NCBI GenBank assembly: GCA_016125385.1
Contig: WGLV01000034.1
Location: 1-49,721, forward strand
Direction: 5' to 3'
Source: a bacterium
GTDB taxonomy: Bacteria; Hinthialibacterota; Hinthialibacteria; Hinthialibacterales; Hinthialibacteraceae
Length of the DNA stretch: 49,721 nucleotides
The notes beneath the pieces were generated by a model that saw nothing but the letters and a program-made list of their open reading frames with translations, made no database searches and was not told the DNA's origin. The position numbers were made by a program, and so were the translations under genes. Below are positions 8,109-16,314 of the stretch, one piece after another. Position 1 is the stretch's first letter. Every line of letters starts with the position of its first letter.

Positions 8109-8528
8109 TCACAGAAACGGCAGCGGGTCGCCCTTGCGGTACGCCAGCGCGAGGCAGGTAGCGACGAGAACGCCCTCCTGCGTGGAGACGGTAATGTTGT
8201 AGTTGCCCGTCTTACGGGTCTGTGAGATCAGCCGAGCCTCCGCGCTCAGCCGCGAGCCCACCGGCGGCGCGGAATGATAATTCATCGTCACGCTGAGCGC
8301 GACCGTGACCGTGCCCGACGTATTGCACGCCAGTTGAAACGCCTCATCCGCCAGAGAAAAAATGGCCCCGCCGTGAACCATCCCGAAGATGTTCTCCATC
8401 TCCGGCGTGCAGGTCATCTCGACCCTGGCGTACCCCTCCGCCAGATCGATCAGGCTGACACCGCAGCGTTGCGCGAACGGCTCCTGCTCGAATCTTGCGC
8501 CGATGGCCGACTTGATTTGCTCGTCCAT
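8109..8528 (-). CDS. PaaI-family hotdog-fold thioesterase
   Basis: The 139-residue protein has the size and pattern of single hotdog PaaI-like acyl-CoA thioesterases. The helix segment IFGMVHGGAIFSLADEAF carries the HGG motif and downstream acidic residue used for catalysis in the family. The later strand region MNYHSAPPVGSRLSAEARLISQTRKTG is also typical. ATG 8528 follows a GGGGGG run 5 nt upstream and is preferred over the ATG seven codons earlier. It is convergent with leuB and divergent from the unknown gene at 8742. Substrate is unknown; PaaI-type enzymes act on phenylacetyl-CoA derivatives, others on general acyl-CoAs. Confidence 0.88.
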   Translation of the reverse strand: MDEQIKSAIGARFEQEPFAQRCGVSLIDLAEGYARVEMTCTPEMENIFGMVHGGAIFSLADEAFQLACNTSGTVTVALSVTMNYHSAPPVGSRLSAEARLISQTRKTGNYNITVSTQEGVLVATCLALAYRKGDPLPFL

Positions 8529-8681
8529 GATGCCCCCCTTATGAATCATCCGAGTTGAGTGATAACGACTTTCAGACTTCTGATTCTGAATAAACTCTGG
8601 TCTTGTCGCGGAAAATCACAACAAATCCTCATCTTCGCCACGATTGATCCGGACATAACTTTGGCGACAAGATATATGAAA

Positions 8682-8697
8682 TGGCACAAATTCTGCA
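8682..8697 (+). promoter_or_regulatory. Candidate sigma-54 (-24/-12) promoter
   Basis: TGGCAC at 8682-8687 and TGC at 8694-8696 have the invariant GG and GC dinucleotides separated by exactly 10 nt, as in sigma-54 promoters. The predicted start of transcription (about 8708) lies before AGGAG at 8727-8731 and the ATG at 8742. No enhancer-binding regulator is nearby. Confidence 0.4.
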
Positions 8698-8741
8698 AAA
8701 ATGATAGCCCGACAGCGTTTTTATGCAGGAGTCAGGGTAAA

Positions 8742-9689
8742 ATGGGCGATCAGTACATTCCAATTGGGCAAAATTTGCCGGTCAATGAGGGTTATCCCAC
8801 GCAAACCGCGTCACCCGCTCAGCCGCAGGACGCGAGCGGCGTCTCGTTTCAGGATATCCTCAGCCGTCAGCAGAATCGCGCCACCGGCGGGATCACCCCC
8901 TACAGCCCCGTCCGATCAGAACCCCTGCCGCCGCAGTATCAGGACCTGATCCGCAAGCAGATGGAAAACATGCCAGCCAACGTCCCTCAGGGTGATGACC
9001 TTTCGCAGATGATTTTGCGTAATCAGATGGAATACAACCAGTCGAAGATGGCGCATGACGCCGCGCGCGCCTCGGAGGCCGCCGCTCCCCAGCTACAGCA
9101 GCCGGTTCAGCCTCAGACCTACTCTCAAGCGGCGGCGCAGGGCGTCGGTGGAGGTGGCGCGTTTGGCGCGGCGCTGGCGAAACCGTATGAGCCCAGCCAG
9201 AGCGCGGAGACGGCGCCCGCCACCGATCAGGCCACGGAAACCAATGCGCAAACCGCGATGACCACAGGCGCGGCGGAAGAAAAACCAACCACCACATTAC
9301 GCTACCGCTGGACGGAAGAGGCCAGACCGGCGGCAAACGCAAAGGCGCGTACTTCCGCGTCACAGACAGTTATCACCGGCGATGATCAAGGCCCCACCGA
9401 TGCGTTTTTAGGATTCTTCAAAAACGTGGGGAGTTTTCTGACGATGGGCTTTTACCGTCCTGACGGCGAAGCCGAGCCGGAAGGAGTCGAGCGGGTGGTG
9501 TATCCGTTCAAGAAACTGCTCTGGGACGCGCCCAAGTCGCTGGTCTACGACACGCCGGCGAGTTTGATCCACGCCGCGTCGAGCGACGAAAGCCCGGCGA
9601 TTGAAAATCCCGCGCCCAGCCAACCGGAACGAAGCTACGTTTCACTGCGCCGAGGTGCGGGCTCGAAACCCTGGCTCAACCGGGGATGA
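8742..9689 (+). CDS. Uncharacterised low-complexity Pro/Gln/Ala-rich protein
   Basis: This 315-residue protein is not recognised. It has no signal peptide or membrane segment. Residues about 1-100 are hydrophilic and Gln/Pro rich, and about 100-240 are an Ala/Gln/Thr-rich low-complexity stretch with a GVGGGG linker. The C-terminal part (about 225-295) looks folded, with aromatic residues in FKNVGSFLTMGFYRP, YPFKKLLWDAPKSL and YDTPASLIHA. The start MGDQYIPIG at 8742 is preferred because AGGAG lies 10 nt upstream; an earlier in-frame start at 8559 would include the promoter region. It may be a scaffold or regulatory protein with a disordered N-terminus, but nothing in the sequence assigns a function. 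Confidence 0.65.
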   Translation: MGDQYIPIGQNLPVNEGYPTQTASPAQPQDASGVSFQDILSRQQNRATGGITPYSPVRSEPLPPQYQDLIRKQMENMPANVPQGDDLSQMILRNQMEYNQSKMAHDAARASEAAAPQLQQPVQPQTYSQAAAQGVGGGGAFGAALAKPYEPSQSAETAPATDQATETNAQTAMTTGAAEEKPTTTLRYRWTEEARPAANAKARTSASQTVITGDDQGPTDAFLGFFKNVGSFLTMGFYRPDGEAEPEGVERVVYPFKKLLWDAPKSLVYDTPASLIHAASSDESPAIENPAPSQPERSYVSLRRGAGSKPWLNRG

Positions 9690-9747
9690 CTGCTTGTTGA
9701 ATGGTAGTTTGTTCTCTCGTATCTCAATACTTTTCCAAAATATTCAG

Positions 9748-10998
9748 CTAATATTGAAACGAATCGTCGATTTTCGAATCGGTGATGATTTGTGAGTTTT
9801 CGTCCATATAAATAACACGTCCATTCATTCCTGCTGCTTCCTGCAATGCCGGGTCCATTCCTGTAGTCAGCATATATCGCCCTCGACCCCCGCGGCCAGA
9901 GTAAAAATTCACGAGAAAAGGCGTATAAATATGAACAGTGGAGTCGTAGAGAGCCAATCCATCTCCTCCTTTTCCCGCATGTCCTGGACCTAATAATATG
10001 CCAACGGAGGCATCTCCACCATCCCCTCCCTATACATTATTCGCCGCATACCAGCCCGGCTCGATTGTACAAAAATAAACGGAAGAACGGTTTATTTGTA
10101 TTCCATCCCCACCCGATCCAGCATTTAACCCATTCCCGGGAACGTTGGGAGCGGGACCGCCGTTTCCGCCTCGAACTGCAATGCGGTTAATCCAAATTGT
10201 GAATTCTCGGCAATCTGAAAGAAGCATGCCGGGGCTCGCAACCTTTATCGGATTTCCGCGAGTAAACGGTAGAAAATCAAAATCACCGCCAATCACTTCG
10301 GCGTCAAACAGTTCCAACGTTGAATCGACAACCTGATTGGCGACGAACGAGACGAATCCATAATTCCCCTCCGCCGTAATTACGGAATTCATGATTCTTA
10401 CTTGAATTCCCTCCGCGGGGCCAATCGTCAGGCAAGGATTGCTGTTTGAAAAGTAGTAGTATGGATAACTTGAAGTTTGCATCGAGTTGCCCTGGATCGT
10501 CGAGTTTTGAAGCGCTAGATTCGCTTGCGTCACCACGGGGCAATTAAGATAACTATCATTGATCGCCACGATGCCCGATTGAATAAGAACTCCCGCCGCT
10601 CCCTGGCTGAATAAAGACGTATTCGCTCGCGCGGGTTGAGTAACATGAATTCGGTCAAAATCAATAGTGGAATCAATAATACATATCATGTAAGTTGAAG
10701 ACCAAATATCCATCGCGGAGACGAGTTGCGCGGGTTGATCGCCACCGCTTCGGATCATCAAATCCTTATCCGAAATCACAAGTGTATCCGCGTACCCGGA
10801 ATGATCGGGATTCTTTGAATAATTTAAAATTTGCACTATTTCCGTCCCCAGCACGATTTCATCCCCGCTGGCGGCGAGGTTGACGGCGTCTTGCAGCGTG
10901 GCGGCGTCAGCGGGAATCGTGATCGTTTTGGCGAAAGCGGTTGAAACAATTGCGCACACGAACAGCCAGACGGCGAGCGAAAAAAACAAACCGCGCAT
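9748..10998 (-). pseudogene. Secreted right-handed beta-helix protein interrupted by an in-frame amber codon
   Basis: Reading from ATG 10998 (GGAGG 5 nt upstream) gives a Sec signal peptide (about 1-24, ending VSTAFA) and then a parallel beta-helix-like protein of pectin lyase fold type, with recurring short strands such as TLVISDKDLMIRSG, SVITAEGNYGF and LELFDAEVIGG. Translation stops at TAG (10032-10030) after 322 residues. The same frame continues without another stop for 94 codons to 9748, starting GGDGGDASVG and keeping the same Gly-rich turns (GKGGDG, GRGGRGR) and strands seen just before the stop. The full-length product would be about 416 residues. A recent nonsense mutation, a sequencing error or readthrough would all fit. 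TAG is a normal stop elsewhere here (atpG, the GH2 gene). The truncated form may still be made. Confidence 0.7.
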
Positions 10999-11068
10999 GG
11001 GAGCCTCCAGCGTGAATTTATCAGTACAATATCGCAACTTCCGCGAGTTGTCTTTATTTTTTCTGCGC

Positions 11069-11098
11069 TTGAAAGTTCCTGTTTGCGCGCGGTAGGCT
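11069..11098 (+). promoter_or_regulatory. Candidate sigma-70 promoter of the YjbQ-family gene
   Basis: TTGAAA and TAGGCT are spaced by 18 nt, 33 nt before the start codon. It lies in the short divergent region shared with the beta-helix gene. Confidence 0.4.
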
Positions 11099-11130
11099 TG
11101 AAGCATCCCATTCCAAGGAGAACAAACGGC

Positions 11131-11544
11131 ATGAAATCAGCCACCGAGTATCTCTGGTTCAACACGCCTCACCGGCGCGATTACATCAACATCACTCAAA
11201 CCGTGGCGGATATCGTGAGAAAAAGCGGGATTCAGGAGGGATTCGTCATGGTCTCGGCGATGCACATCACCGCCTCGATCTACGTCAACGACGCGGAAGA
11301 CGGCTTGATCGAGGACATCGACGAATGGCTGGAGACGCTGGCGCCGTTTCGCGAAAACTACCGCCATCACCGCACCGGCGAAGACAACGGCGACGCCCAT
11401 CTCAAAAACCTGCTGATGCACCATCAGGTGCTGGTTCCGATCACCGGTGGGAACATGGACCTCGGCCCGTGGCAGCAAATCTATTACGCGGAGTTCGATG
11501 GAAGGCGCAAAAAGCGGGTGATCGTTAAAGCGATTGGCGAGTAA
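11131..11544 (+). CDS. YjbQ family (UPF0047) protein
   Basis: The 137-residue protein belongs to the widespread YjbQ/UPF0047 family, small beta-rich oligomers annotated as secondary thiamine-phosphate synthases. Conserved features are visible: the early [11 protein letters not shown] segment, [14 protein letters not shown], the histidine-containing [18 protein letters not shown], and the C-terminal [19 protein letters not shown] at 11115-11120 precedes ATG 11131 by 10 nt; an upstream ATG at 11083 lies in the promoter region. It is monocistronic between a divergent beta-helix gene and a convergent YdcF-like gene. The thiamine assignment comes from family annotation, and no thiamine genes are adjacent. 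Confidence 0.92.
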   Translation: MKSATEYLWFNTPHRRDYINITQTVADIVRKSGIQEGFVMVSAMHITASIYVNDAEDGLIEDIDEWLETLAPFRENYRHHRTGEDNGDAHLKNLLMHHQVLVPITGGNMDLGPWQQIYYAEFDGRRKKRVIVKAIGE

Positions 11545-11585
11545 AGCGCTTTCAATAAGAGCCCCCGGTTTCCGCCGCCCGGATA

Positions 11586-11680
11586 AATTCATTTTCTTTC
11601 TTATTATTCGGGTTGGCGAGGCCGAAGGCCGAGGAAACCCAACCATAAACCGGGACGGGGCGGGCGGGTGAAAATGAATT
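11586..11680. repeat. Imperfect long inverted repeat between convergent genes
   Basis: AATTCATTTTC (11586-11596) is the exact reverse complement of GAAAATGAATT (11670-11680). Inside are nested arms GGGTTGG/CCAACC around a GGCC-GAA-GGCC hairpin, and GC-rich flanks also partly complement. It may be a bidirectional terminator or a small non-autonomous repeat element. Confidence 0.5.
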
Positions 11681-11737
11681 CACTGGCGAACCGGCCGAAT
11701 TCCTGAATGAGTTCCCGGGCATATTCCTAAAAATACG

Positions 11738-12496
11738 TCAGTATTGCCCGATCAAGCCGCGCAGGCGGTAATACGTATACTTGATGTATTCGTTCTGCAC
11801 GTCGAGCACGCCGTCGATGCGGCCCCACCAGTCGGTGACGTCATAGGCCGGCGCGGGAGCGGCGACGACGATCACTTCGATGCCTGTCCCGGCGAAGACG
11901 CGATCCATCGCCCATTGTGCGCGGCTCGATTGAAAATAGCCCGCCACCACCAGCGCCGAATCGGCGCCGCGATGGGTGAGCCAGTCCTTGAGGTACTGGG
12001 CTTCCTCCCACGTGCTGAACAGGGTTTTGGTGCTCCAGGCGACGTCGCGGTCTGATATTTTGCGTAATTGCAGAACCGCTTCGCAGAGCCGCCCTTCCAT
12101 TTCAATCAGATCGCCGTAGGGCGCGTCATCGGGCGGGGTTCGGGGATTAAGCATCAGGATGAGCGGGGCATAGCCTTTTTCAAACAGCTCCGCGCCCTTT
12201 TCCAGGCGGAAGGTTCCGCCGCCGCCCAACACGGCGATGACGGAGCATTTTTTCGGCGGCGGGTCATGAACCAGCGCGCCGCCGATCGCCCGCAAAACCG
12301 GCTCATGAAAATACCACGAGGAAACTCCAACCACCGCCGCAATCAGGACGAACCCGACCAGCAGACGTCTCCACGACAGGCGGCGAACGCCGGCCGCGTC
12401 TTTCTTGTACAGCGAGAAAGGAGGCAGCTCAACACGAGGCCGCCCGCCGCGATTGACGACGGTTCCAGACCGGGGGAGTTGAAGTTTTCCACTCAT
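11738..12496 (-). CDS. YdcF-like (DUF218) membrane-anchored protein
   Basis: The 252-residue protein has a cytoplasmic basic N-terminus, one membrane helix at about 44-62 (LLVGFVLIAAVVGVSSW) and an extracytoplasmic DUF218 domain of the YdcF/SanA/ElyC type. Family features include the strand VIAVLGGGGTFRLEKGAELF, LILMLNPRTPP, STWEEAQYLKDWL and ALVVAGYFQSSRAQWAMDRVF. Known relatives act in envelope integrity or lipid-carrier and peptidoglycan-related processes, but the biochemical reaction is not firmly established. Its ATG lies 7 nt after the stop of the aldo-keto reductase gene, so the two form an operon. Confidence 0.83.
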   Translation of the reverse strand: MSGKLQLPRSGTVVNRGGRPRVELPPFSLYKKDAAGVRRLSWRRLLVGFVLIAAVVGVSSWYFHEPVLRAIGGALVHDPPPKKCSVIAVLGGGGTFRLEKGAELFEKGYAPLILMLNPRTPPDDAPYGDLIEMEGRLCEAVLQLRKISDRDVAWSTKTLFSTWEEAQYLKDWLTHRGADSALVVAGYFQSSRAQWAMDRVFAGTGIEVIVVAAPAPAYDVTDWWGRIDGVLDVQNEYIKYTYYRLRGLIGQY

Positions 12497-12503
12497 AAGC
12501 CCG

Positions 12504-13400
12504 TCAGGCGGAGTTCAGATGCGTATCGATGCGTTCGATGGCCTCATCGATTTCATCCGTGGTTTTAAATCCAATGATGAAAGCATCGACGCAATCGAGT
12601 TGAGTGACGAACTTTATGGATCGATCGCGGCGTTCGGCGTCGGTGAACTCGCCGTTGCCAATCAGTTTCATCCCGATGACGCCGCTGCCCTGCGCGTGAA
12701 TCTTGCGGATATGGCCCAGCGCTTCATCGCGCCGCCCGGCTTCCGTCCATTCACCAGTGGGGCCGTCCATGTGGGTTCCGTCATGATTGACGCGCACCAG
12801 CGCCACATCGAGCCACGGGCAGCCGTGCATATCCGCCAGCGGATTCAAACCGTGGGCGGAGGCCCCGTGCGAGCGGATCGCTTCGCGCGCCTTGGCTTCT
12901 TCAAGACCGTCCATCATGGGCCGCAGCTCGTCGGTCCACTTTCCACTGGTGGTGCAGTGCAGCAGAAAACTGTCGAAATAATCGGTATTGAGTTCCTTAC
13001 GGAAACGATCGATCTCTTTTTGCGGCACATAATCGCCGTGCCATTTCATTTTGGTTTGAATGACATAGGTGTCACGATCGACGCCTTTGAGCGCTTCGGC
13101 GAGCATCTCGTGCATCCCATCGTAGTTGTCGGCGGTATCGAAAAAGCGGATGCCGCGATCGTAGGCATGCCGAACCAGTCTGGTGAAACCGGCCTGTCCC
13201 AATTCACGCTGAATCGCGCCGCTGTTGGTTCCCGTACCCATACCCAACCGGGTTACTTTCACGCCGGATTTCCCCAGCGTCACCCAGTCCACGGCGGATC
13301 GTCTGGCAACGGTTTCGGCTGCGAATGAACGGGAGCCGGCGGCGGCGCCCAGCGCAATAGCGGATTGATGAATAAACGCGCGTCTGGTCAGTTTTGACAT
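12504..13400 (-). CDS. Tat-exported aldo-keto reductase family protein
   Basis: The 298-residue protein is an aldo-keto reductase, normally an NADPH-dependent carbonyl reductase with a TIM barrel. A twin-arginine signal (SKLTRRAFIHQSAIALGAAAG) directs export in folded form, probably with cofactor bound. The catalytic tetrad is recognisable: Asp88 and Tyr93 in RFFDTADNYDG, a Lys in VIQTKMKW (117 or 119) and His148 in FLLHCTTS. The barrel length is shorter than the usual 320. ATG 13400 follows GGGAGAG; the upstream GTG 13406 is less well placed. The next gene, YdcF-like, begins 7 nt downstream. Tat-exported members of this family are common in saccharolytic PVC-type genomes, but substrate is unknown. 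Confidence 0.88.
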   Translation of the reverse strand: MSKLTRRAFIHQSAIALGAAAGSRSFAAETVARRSAVDWVTLGKSGVKVTRLGMGTGTNSGAIQRELGQAGFTRLVRHAYDRGIRFFDTADNYDGMHEMLAEALKGVDRDTYVIQTKMKWHGDYVPQKEIDRFRKELNTDYFDSFLLHCTTSGKWTDELRPMMDGLEEAKAREAIRSHGASAHGLNPLADMHGCPWLDVALVRVNHDGTHMDGPTGEWTEAGRRDEALGHIRKIHAQGSGVIGMKLIGNGEFTDAERRDRSIKFVTQLDCVDAFIIGFKTTDEIDEAIERIDTHLNSA

Positions 13401-13608
13401 GAACACTCTCCCTGTGGATTAAGGCTTTCGGATAACGATCGGCGCCTTGCCGTTCGTGATGATTCGATTTAGTCTGAGCGGTCCGGCGCCGGTTTCACCA
13501 CGTATGTTTTCAGAATCGCATCCGCTCCGCGAGCGGCGCGCTCAACGAGTGACGATTCAATCCCATCATGAACCCGAATAAAATCAACAGGCAAGGCGTA
13601 GCGTAATA

Positions 13609-13630
13609 AATCGGTACATTATAACCGATT
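13609..13630. promoter_or_regulatory. Inverted repeat just upstream of the glycosyltransferase gene
   Basis: AATCGGT and ACCGATT are separated by ACATTATA, ending 9 nt before the ATG at 13640. The A/T centre could be a -10 element, which would make the dyad an operator, or it could be a hairpin over the ribosome binding region, where no good Shine-Dalgarno is visible. Confidence 0.35.
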
Positions 13631-13639
13631 CATTTCAAG

Positions 13640-15325
13640 ATGAACATGCGTTTTTTCTCTTCTCACATCCAGAGTGAACCAGGCGAGGGCGCGTTTTCAC
13701 AAGCGATCGGCCGCTTGAGCGAGGCTCGTCCCTTTCTGACGCTTTGCCTGATCGGCGGGGTGTTGTATCTCACATGGCTGACCGCTGAACCGCTCCGCAC
13801 GCACATTGAAGGCTATCGTGTTGAAGCCGCGTGGGAGATGCTGCATTCCGGCGATATGGCGGTTCCAACGCTGAATGGGCGGCCCTACCTGGCGAAACCT
13901 CCCTTTCAATACTGGCTGATCGCGCTGGTTTCGCTTCCATTCGGCGAAGTTACTTTACTCACCGCGCGCATGGTATCTGGCGCGTCGGTCATCACGGTGA
14001 TGTGTATGCTGTTCGCATGGGGCCGCCGGATCGCGGGTTCGCGCGCGGCGTTTTATGCGGCGATGGTTTACGCGCTGGCGCCGCTCATTATTGAAAAAGG
14101 GCCGCGCGCCGAGCTGGAATCGCTGCTGGCGGCGCTGACCACCGCCTCAATTCTTTTGTTATGGCGCGCTTGTGAAAACGAACGCGGCTGGGTAATCACG
14201 CTGAGTTCTGGAATCGCGCTTGGCGCGGCCAATTTGACGAAAGGGCCCGTGCCCTGGCTGATTTTCATCTGCGCGTGGCTGGGTTTGATCGCCGCCAGCC
14301 GGGGGACGCGAAAGCGGATCGCCGTTCGCGGGCTCGCCGCGCTTGGCGTCTCTCTGTTATGCGTCACGCCGTGGGTCATCGCGCTGCTGGCGCGCTTCGG
14401 CCCCGGCGATCTCTACCGCATTGTGTACGACGAGGTGCTCGAACGCACCGTTTCAGAACGAGAGATCATCCACGAGCCGTTCTGGTATTACGCGCATTCG
14501 CTGTTGAAAGGCTTCGCGCCGTGGAGCCTGCTCATGCCCGCACTGTCCGCCTGGCGCGGCGTAACCAAAGCATTGAACGACGAACAACGCCGAGCGGCGG
14601 GAATGATGATCGGCTGGTCTCTGGGCGCCGCGCTGTTATTCAGCCTGTTTTCAGGAAAAGAGACGCGCTACCTGATTTCGACTTATCCCGCCTGGGCGAT
14701 GTGGATGGCGTGGGCGTGGACCGAAGCCACACAAAGGGGCTGGCTGGCCGCATACCGGCGTTTTCTCACCATCGCCGTATATTGGGGAGCGCCCGTATTA
14801 TTGCTCGCCGCCTGTTTCATCCTGCCTGGTTTCTTTCAGCCCTTCGAAACGTACTGGCTCGGTTACGCCGGTTTCGTCCTGCTGATAAACGCGGTTGGAT
14901 TGATGTACGCCGCGCAAAGGTTCAATCTCAAGACGACGATGATCGCCGCGCTGGCGCTGTTGGTGATCGCGTTTCGAATGAGCTTCGTGGGAACTTACCT
15001 CACGGAACGATCCGTGAGTTATCCTTTTGCGTCAATCGGCGAACAGATTCAACAGCAGCTCGAAGCCGACGAGCCGATGGCGCTTGTCGGTATCTATCGC
15101 GCCTATCTGCAATTCGCGGTGAAGCATCCATTTCTCTATTATGAAACCGGCGATGAATTTCAACGCGCGCTTCAGGATGGCGAACTCGACGGGCGTCTGG
15201 CGCTGTTACAACCGAAGCACGTTGAATCGCTGCACGTGAACGCCCCCGAATTACTGGCTCGCATGAGTTTCATCCAGCAATGGAAAACCGCTCGCGATGA
15301 ATTCGAGTTATATCGAATCAATTAA
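13640..15325 (+). CDS. ArnT/PMT-like polyprenyl-phosphate-sugar glycosyltransferase
   Basis: The 561-residue integral membrane protein fits the GT-C glycosyltransferases of the ArnT/PMT type (dolichyl- or undecaprenyl-phosphate-sugar dependent). After a first helix, the periplasmic loop has the family pattern HIEGYRVEAAWEMLHSGD followed by VPTLNGRPYLAKPPFQYW, including the KPP motif; the usual acidic pair is represented by Glu-Gly. About ten further hydrophobic helices follow, with PRAELESLLAALTTAS and LTKGPVPW in the expected region and a non-membrane C-terminal domain after about residue 445. Relatives transfer aminoarabinose or other sugars to lipid A, or mannose to proteins. Acceptor and donor cannot be told from sequence. 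ATG 13640 or 13646 both fit. Confidence 0.83.
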   Translation: MNMRFFSSHIQSEPGEGAFSQAIGRLSEARPFLTLCLIGGVLYLTWLTAEPLRTHIEGYRVEAAWEMLHSGDMAVPTLNGRPYLAKPPFQYWLIALVSLPFGEVTLLTARMVSGASVITVMCMLFAWGRRIAGSRAAFYAAMVYALAPLIIEKGPRAELESLLAALTTASILLLWRACENERGWVITLSSGIALGAANLTKGPVPWLIFICAWLGLIAASRGTRKRIAVRGLAALGVSLLCVTPWVIALLARFGPGDLYRIVYDEVLERTVSEREIIHEPFWYYAHSLLKGFAPWSLLMPALSAWRGVTKALNDEQRRAAGMMIGWSLGAALLFSLFSGKETRYLISTYPAWAMWMAWAWTEATQRGWLAAYRRFLTIAVYWGAPVLLLAACFILPGFFQPFETYWLGYAGFVLLINAVGLMYAAQRFNLKTTMIAALALLVIAFRMSFVGTYLTERSVSYPFASIGEQIQQQLEADEPMALVGIYRAYLQFAVKHPFLYYETGDEFQRALQDGELDGRLALLQPKHVESLHVNAPELLARMSFIQQWKTARDEFELYRIN

Positions 15326-15442
15326 CTTTTCCGCATAATAGTTAACTCCCGCTTGCCTACGATAAGCATTCCGTTTGCGCTTCATCCATGCGTTCACCTC
15401 ATCCGCTCGCACAAATCAAATCAACAATCTGGAGGTTTTTGA

Positions 15443-16147
15443 ATGAAACGATTGCTTATTTTGAGCGCCGCGGCGTTATTGACCGCGGCGGGATCCGCTC
15501 ACGCTTTTGAATTCAAGGACGGTCTTGAAGGTCCGTGGGTCCAGCCCGAAAAAGTGTTTAATTTCGCTTTTGAAGGCGATGGCTTCGATGAAGACTGGTT
15601 CGTCAGCAACGTCAACTGGATGGGCGACAACCAGTTCGACATGATTGCTGAAGAAGTCATCAAAACCGAGGGTGATTATTCGCAGGCGGCCAACGCCTAC
15701 TGGGCCAACAACGCGCCGCGCGATCTCTATCTGGCGCGTAAGGTCGACGGCCTCGAACCGGGCAAAACCTACAAGGTGACGCTCGACTGGCGTTTTGATG
15801 ATGGGGTCAGCGCTGAAACCACCAATCACATCATGTACGACGTGCGCGACGGAGATCAACAAAGCCAGGCCGCCATCGCCGACATTGAAATTTACGGCGG
15901 ACACGATCGGCCCAATACCACTCGGATCGATGAAGCGGAGGGGACCATCGGTGATGGTCAGTTCCATACGATGGAACGCATTCATACGGCATCGGAATCG
16001 TCAATCACTTTCATGATGATCGTCCGCTTCTGCCATGACGATCCCAGCAAGGGATTCGCCGAGCCGTTCGACGCCAACTGGCTTTATCTCGATAATTTCG
16101 TCGTGACCGACGCCGCCACGCCGGTCAGAGACTGGGCTCTGTATTAA
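15443..16147 (+). CDS. Secreted protein with TPVxDWxL-aromatic C-terminal motif, function unknown
   Basis: The 234-residue protein starts with a Sec signal peptide (about 1-21, ending GSAHA) and is otherwise acidic and beta-rich, resembling a carbohydrate-binding or jelly-roll domain (KVFNFAFEGDGFDEDWF, LEPGKTYKVTLDWRFDDGV, NWLYLDNFVV). I do not recognise a named family. It ends TPVRDWALY, which closely matches the ends of the two 1017-residue proteins encoded downstream (TPVTDWSLF and TPVSDWSLF), although the rest of the protein is not obviously related. GGAGG at 15432-15436 sets the start. It is followed by a strong terminator and is convergent with the first of those large genes. Confidence 0.8.
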   Translation: MKRLLILSAAALLTAAGSAHAFEFKDGLEGPWVQPEKVFNFAFEGDGFDEDWFVSNVNWMGDNQFDMIAEEVIKTEGDYSQAANAYWANNAPRDLYLARKVDGLEPGKTYKVTLDWRFDDGVSAETTNHIMYDVRDGDQQSQAAIADIEIYGGHDRPNTTRIDEAEGTIGDGQFHTMERIHTASESSITFMMIVRFCHDDPSKGFAEPFDANWLYLDNFVVTDAATPVRDWALY

Positions 16148-16172
16148 ACCGGTTGTTTTCTCACCTGAGATG

Positions 16173-16211
16173 AAAGCCCCGTCCATTATACAAAGGGACG
16201 GGGCTTTTTTT
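16173..16211 (+). terminator. Rho-independent terminator
   Basis: GCCCCGTCC and GGACGGGGC pair over 9 bp across an 11-nt loop, followed by TTTTTTT. Confidence 0.85.
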
Positions 16212-16246
16212 GTTAAATTGGCCGGCGCGGGTCCATGCCTGTGCAT

Positions 16247-16278
16247 AAAAAAAATCCCCCGGACTTTCGTCCGGGGGA
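16247..16278 (-). terminator. Rho-independent terminator of the first 1017-residue protein gene
   Basis: On the minus strand TCCCCCGGAC and GTCCGGGGGA form a 10 bp stem with a GAAA loop, then eight T. It is separate from the plus-strand terminator 35 nt away. Confidence 0.85.
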
Positions 16279-16314
16279 AGCGGATATCACTACGATAATC
16301 GGAATTCGAATCGA

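Noticed and set aside
9748-10998. Amber codon as evidence of reassigned TAG (pyrrolysine or other recoding)
   Set aside because: TAG ends atpG and the GH2 gene at their normal family lengths, so it is a standard stop in this genome.
12519-13328. A 269-codon open frame opposite the aldo-keto reductase
   Set aside because: The minus strand encodes a Tat signal and a complete catalytic tetrad; the plus-strand frame lacks a start signal or family features.
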